Origin: Myxococcales bacterium
GTDB lineage: Bacteria; Myxococcota_A; Polyangia; Polyangiales; Polyangiaceae
Assembly (NCBI GenBank): GCA_013298325.1
Contig: JAAFHJ010000222.1
Coordinates: 1 to 7,681, forward strand
Reading direction: 5' to 3'
Length of the DNA stretch: 7,681 nt
Numbering within the stretch: the first letter of the stretch is position 1; the number at the start of each line of letters is the position of its first letter. Made by a program: the position numbers and the translations under genes. Of this stretch, positions 6,501 to 7,681 are shown one piece after another. The notes below the pieces were generated by a model that made no database searches, had not been told where the DNA came from, and worked only from the letters and a program-made list of their open reading frames with translations.

Positions 6501-7090
6501 AGCTCCTCGCGGCTGAAGGGTGCATCATGCAAGTCTACCGAGACGTCGCCAAGCACCTTCTGCGCGCGGAGCGTGATGACCACGGTGACGGCATCGTCGC
6601 CGCTCGGAACAACGCCGACGCTGCCATCGCCGAAGCGCCCACCCCCCGAATCGGCGCCGGCAAGGGCCTGAGCCAACAGGGCGCGTGCGAGTTCCGTCGT
6701 GAAGCGCGTGTCGGCGGGGACGGTGATCGTGGGGACGACGACGTCTTGAAAGCTATCGAGAGCGAGCTTGGTGACAACCTTCGTCACGCGCCGATGGAGG
6801 TAGGGCGCGAGCGCAGCGACCGCCGGGTCCCGAGGCAGAAAATCTGGGGAAAATTCGCCTTCAAGGACCCCACGGACCTCGACGGGGAGCCCCGACGGAT
6901 CGACGAGCGCCTCCGGTTTCCCCCCCCCATTCGGTGCAGGCTGCACGGGCCCCGATGGAACGACCGGAGGGGCACCTTGCCCCGGCGGGGTGGCGGTCGG
7001 CGCAGCCTGCCCATAAGCGCGCGCGGCAGGCAGGAGAACAGCGAATCCTGCGACCCATGCCGACAACACGCGTGTGCGCCGGCCCATCAT
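3575..7090 (-). CDS. Omp85-family outer-membrane protein (TamA/BamA-like) with expanded POTRA region
   Basis: A 1171-residue protein, far longer than E. coli TamA (about 577) or BamA (about 810). A signal peptide (1-30, Arg-rich start, cleavage near ARAYGQA) is followed by a Pro/Gly-rich linker to about residue 60. I count about seven POTRA-like modules (roughly 128-180, 178-262, 264-344, 345-418, 419-612, 613-693 and 694-772), several with the RGY/RGF turn. The fifth holds long insertions with six cysteines (431, 547, 556, 569, 589, 599). Residues 773-1171 form the 16-strand-type surface-antigen barrel: FGDRNVLGR (793-801), GGAESMRAY (1041-1049, a degenerate GG..S.RG[FY] L6 motif with its Arg kept), HAELRIPL, VVFVDAGNLW and a terminal FRIGLF. 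Omp85 barrels insert or export proteins at the outer membrane. Its ATG overlaps the TamB-like stop (ATGA) with GGAG five bases upstream, so a TamA role is likely; BamA cannot be excluded. Confidence 0.92.
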   Translation of the reverse strand: MMGRRTRVLSAWVAGFAVLLPAARAYGQAAPTATPPGQGAPPVVPSGPVQPAPNGGGKPEALVDPSGLPVEVRGVLEGEFSPDFLPRDPAVAALAPYLHRRVTKVVTKLALDSFQDVVVPTITVPADTRFTTELARALLAQALAGADSGGGRFGDGSVGVVPSGDDAVTVVITLRAQKVLGDVSVDLHDAPFSREELLRVLEVGPGTELSAGDIPRLAVVADEFFVKRGYPGARIFLDVRRAPRSTADTGLGDAVLVIDVAPGTPLRLARRSFVVAAGDFGEVAGELEKYKVKAGERADEDTIAAADADLEQRLRARGFFQATVRSRVVPDSGTTRLAVEATLGPRSEVRFEGASHFDGDALRGALDLEHETERSAAHLGDKLRVFYKNRGFLDVDLTVEYRGGPLDKLHLLVFHIVENNKVVVRKRVYPCLTAGALALVEKAPRDATALGNEIDSFLGEDLPGGDLTRAAAPAVDDAFTLGAGRGSGLPGSFVPGGRRAAPLDLEPKRTFVPETYARAADHLQSLYRADGYLAAVVGPVQPLRRACAKGTPPDQCLPIASKVAPVDVCAVDARGLPTTPPDPDPRLVCVPDAATGATCESELDLRIPIKLGPRTILWDVQFQGARAIAPSDLLAETGLSLGSAASTVALDDARRKLLTYYQARGYAFAQVKWVLDKSPDNTRGRARFEIAEGDLVLVGAIEIHGNPRTREAILRKRIVLEVGQPYTTAGVRRTQELLGALGVFSAVDIHLEDPYLPQKKKTVIVTVTERPLYVLEASGGFYTAEGFRVGGEFGDRNVLGRAISFGVVGNVAYLPTPLVIDPVARANFGDLDFGARVAGRLTASLQFPETGLGPLFRGSIDALAVHDLQRDFYVRKFAVAPTLTFSPARNFQIQFSPSVEANATRIFGDLNVTDPSDPRARAFLYPRGSTYAFAQKLSVSWDRRDNSLDATRGTFFSFGAEHVDAFPVGSTDPTKPKCLQDASDPSAANFCESHFVKLQTTIAGYVPIRGRLRFAVELRAGMNVPLVASSKTYPDRLFFLGGAESMRAYLPNTFIPQDQADTIQKSSDPVKQAAGTIVRGGDLLINPHAELRIPLSDSLETVVFVDAGNLWRDPASYPWRDGGRFVLHYSVGTGIRLLTPVFPLALDIGINPNPRPWELGYNLFNFRIGLF

Positions 7091-7681
7091 TCGAACTCCA
7101 GCCGCCAACGGAAACCGCCGCCGACGTTGCCGATGCCGGAGGCGACGATCGTCGAGAGGTTGTCCCAGGAGGCTTGGACGGAGGTGTGGGGGCCGAGGCG
7201 TGCGTCGACGGCGGCGCGGAGGAGACGGTCTTCCGCGAGGCCGGTGGTGCCAGAAAGGGTCACGTTCTCGGAAAGCCGCTGGCCGACGGTGACGTTAGGG
7301 ACGGGGCGACCGGTGCGGGGCGAGTACCAACTTCCAAAGCGGAAGTCATCGATAGGAATCACTTTTTTGACAGCGCGCGTCGCTCCGCTCGCTTCACCGG
7401 CCGCTTCGTAGGCGAAGACGAGCCCCGAATTTGCGTCGAGCTCGGCGCGCGTCACGCCGACGGTGAGGAGGAGCGTGATGTCTTCCTTCGAGAGGGCCGG
7501 CTCCGAGGTCATGTCGATGGCGAGCTCGTCGGAGGGGCCGTAGGCGTGGAGCCCGATGCGCCATTCGCCCCCTTGGCGGCCGGGGGCAACGGCCGCGGAC
7601 GACAGCGACGAGCGCCGGTACTCGGTGACGGCCGTCGCGTCGATGTAGGGCGCAATTTTCGTCGGGTCTTCAAAGCGGATT
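7087..7681 (-). CDS. tamB: TamB/DUF490-family translocation and assembly protein (C-terminal fragment)
   Basis: The right window edge cuts this gene; its last 197 codons are visible, in frame from 7680 to a TGA at 7087. The region carries TamB C-terminal hallmarks: DMTSEPALSKEDITLLLTVG (about residues 56-75), NVTVGQRLSENVTLSGTTGL, then a repeated beta pattern ending in FRWRLEFE, an aromatic outer-membrane-type end. TamB-like proteins are inner-membrane-anchored, groove-shaped periplasmic bridges that contact an Omp85 partner through this C-terminal domain and support lipid transport or autotransporter assembly. The stop overlaps the ATG of the Omp85 gene by ATGA, so the two are translationally coupled, as expected for a tamB-tamA pair; in E. 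coli the order is tamA then tamB, the reverse of this. The N-terminal anchor and most of the protein lie outside the window. The gene symbol is given by family and context; ortholog status is inferred. Confidence 0.85.
   Translation of the reverse strand, partial: IRFEDPTKIAPYIDATAVTEYRRSSLSSAAVAPGRQGGEWRIGLHAYGPSDELAIDMTSEPALSKEDITLLLTVGVTRAELDANSGLVFAYEAAGEASGATRAVKKVIPIDDFRFGSWYSPRTGRPVPNVTVGQRLSENVTLSGTTGLAEDRLLRAAVDARLGPHTSVQASWDNLSTIVASGIGNVGGGFRWRLEFE

Noticed and set aside
6527..7411. Plus-strand open frame of 294 codons overlapping the tamB/omp85 junction
   Set aside because: It spans the overlap of two well-supported minus-strand genes and has a low-complexity Arg/Pro-rich translation, so it is a shadow frame.

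Overview
This is a high-GC chromosomal window from a Gram-negative bacterium. Every gene I can support lies on the minus strand, so the window reads from its right end to its left end. The gene set suggests a deltaproteobacterial/Myxococcota-type genome: a very long Omp85 protein, a TamB-like partner, an Asp/Ala-rich probable lipoprotein carrying a formylglycine-generating-enzyme (FGE) fold, and GTG start use. The lineage is inferred from style, not proven by a marker.

Layout in transcription order. (1) The 3' end of a TamB/DUF490-type gene (7681-7087) runs into (2) an unusually large Omp85 outer-membrane protein (7090-3575) through an ATGA stop/start overlap. (3) After 64 nt comes a secreted or lipid-anchored SUMF1/FGE-fold protein (3510-2566). 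(4) A gap of about 260 nt holds a perfect TTGACA -35 box and a structured leader, followed by rplM (L13, 2305-1808) and rpsI (S9, 1796-1401). These two end at a textbook intrinsic terminator with a C(UUCG)G tetraloop (1349-1319). (5) A SurA/parvulin-like periplasmic chaperone follows (1259-294). (6) The window closes inside the N-terminus of a 2-oxoglutarate/Fe(II) (isopenicillin N synthase-like) oxygenase (211-1).

The unifying theme is envelope biogenesis. A TamB-like lipid/protein-transport bridge, its Omp85 partner and a SurA-like chaperone flank the conserved ribosomal pair rplM-rpsI. Several of the exported proteins carry cysteines in even-numbered, loop-located sets: eight in the Omp85 protein, two in the SurA-like protein and thirteen in the FGE-fold protein. 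This suggests disulfide-stabilised periplasmic or surface domains. The most unusual item is the Omp85 protein, with about seven POTRA-like modules, Cys-rich insertions and a degenerate L6 motif. I saw no mobile element, CRISPR array, tRNA or rRNA, and no evidence of a wholly new system.
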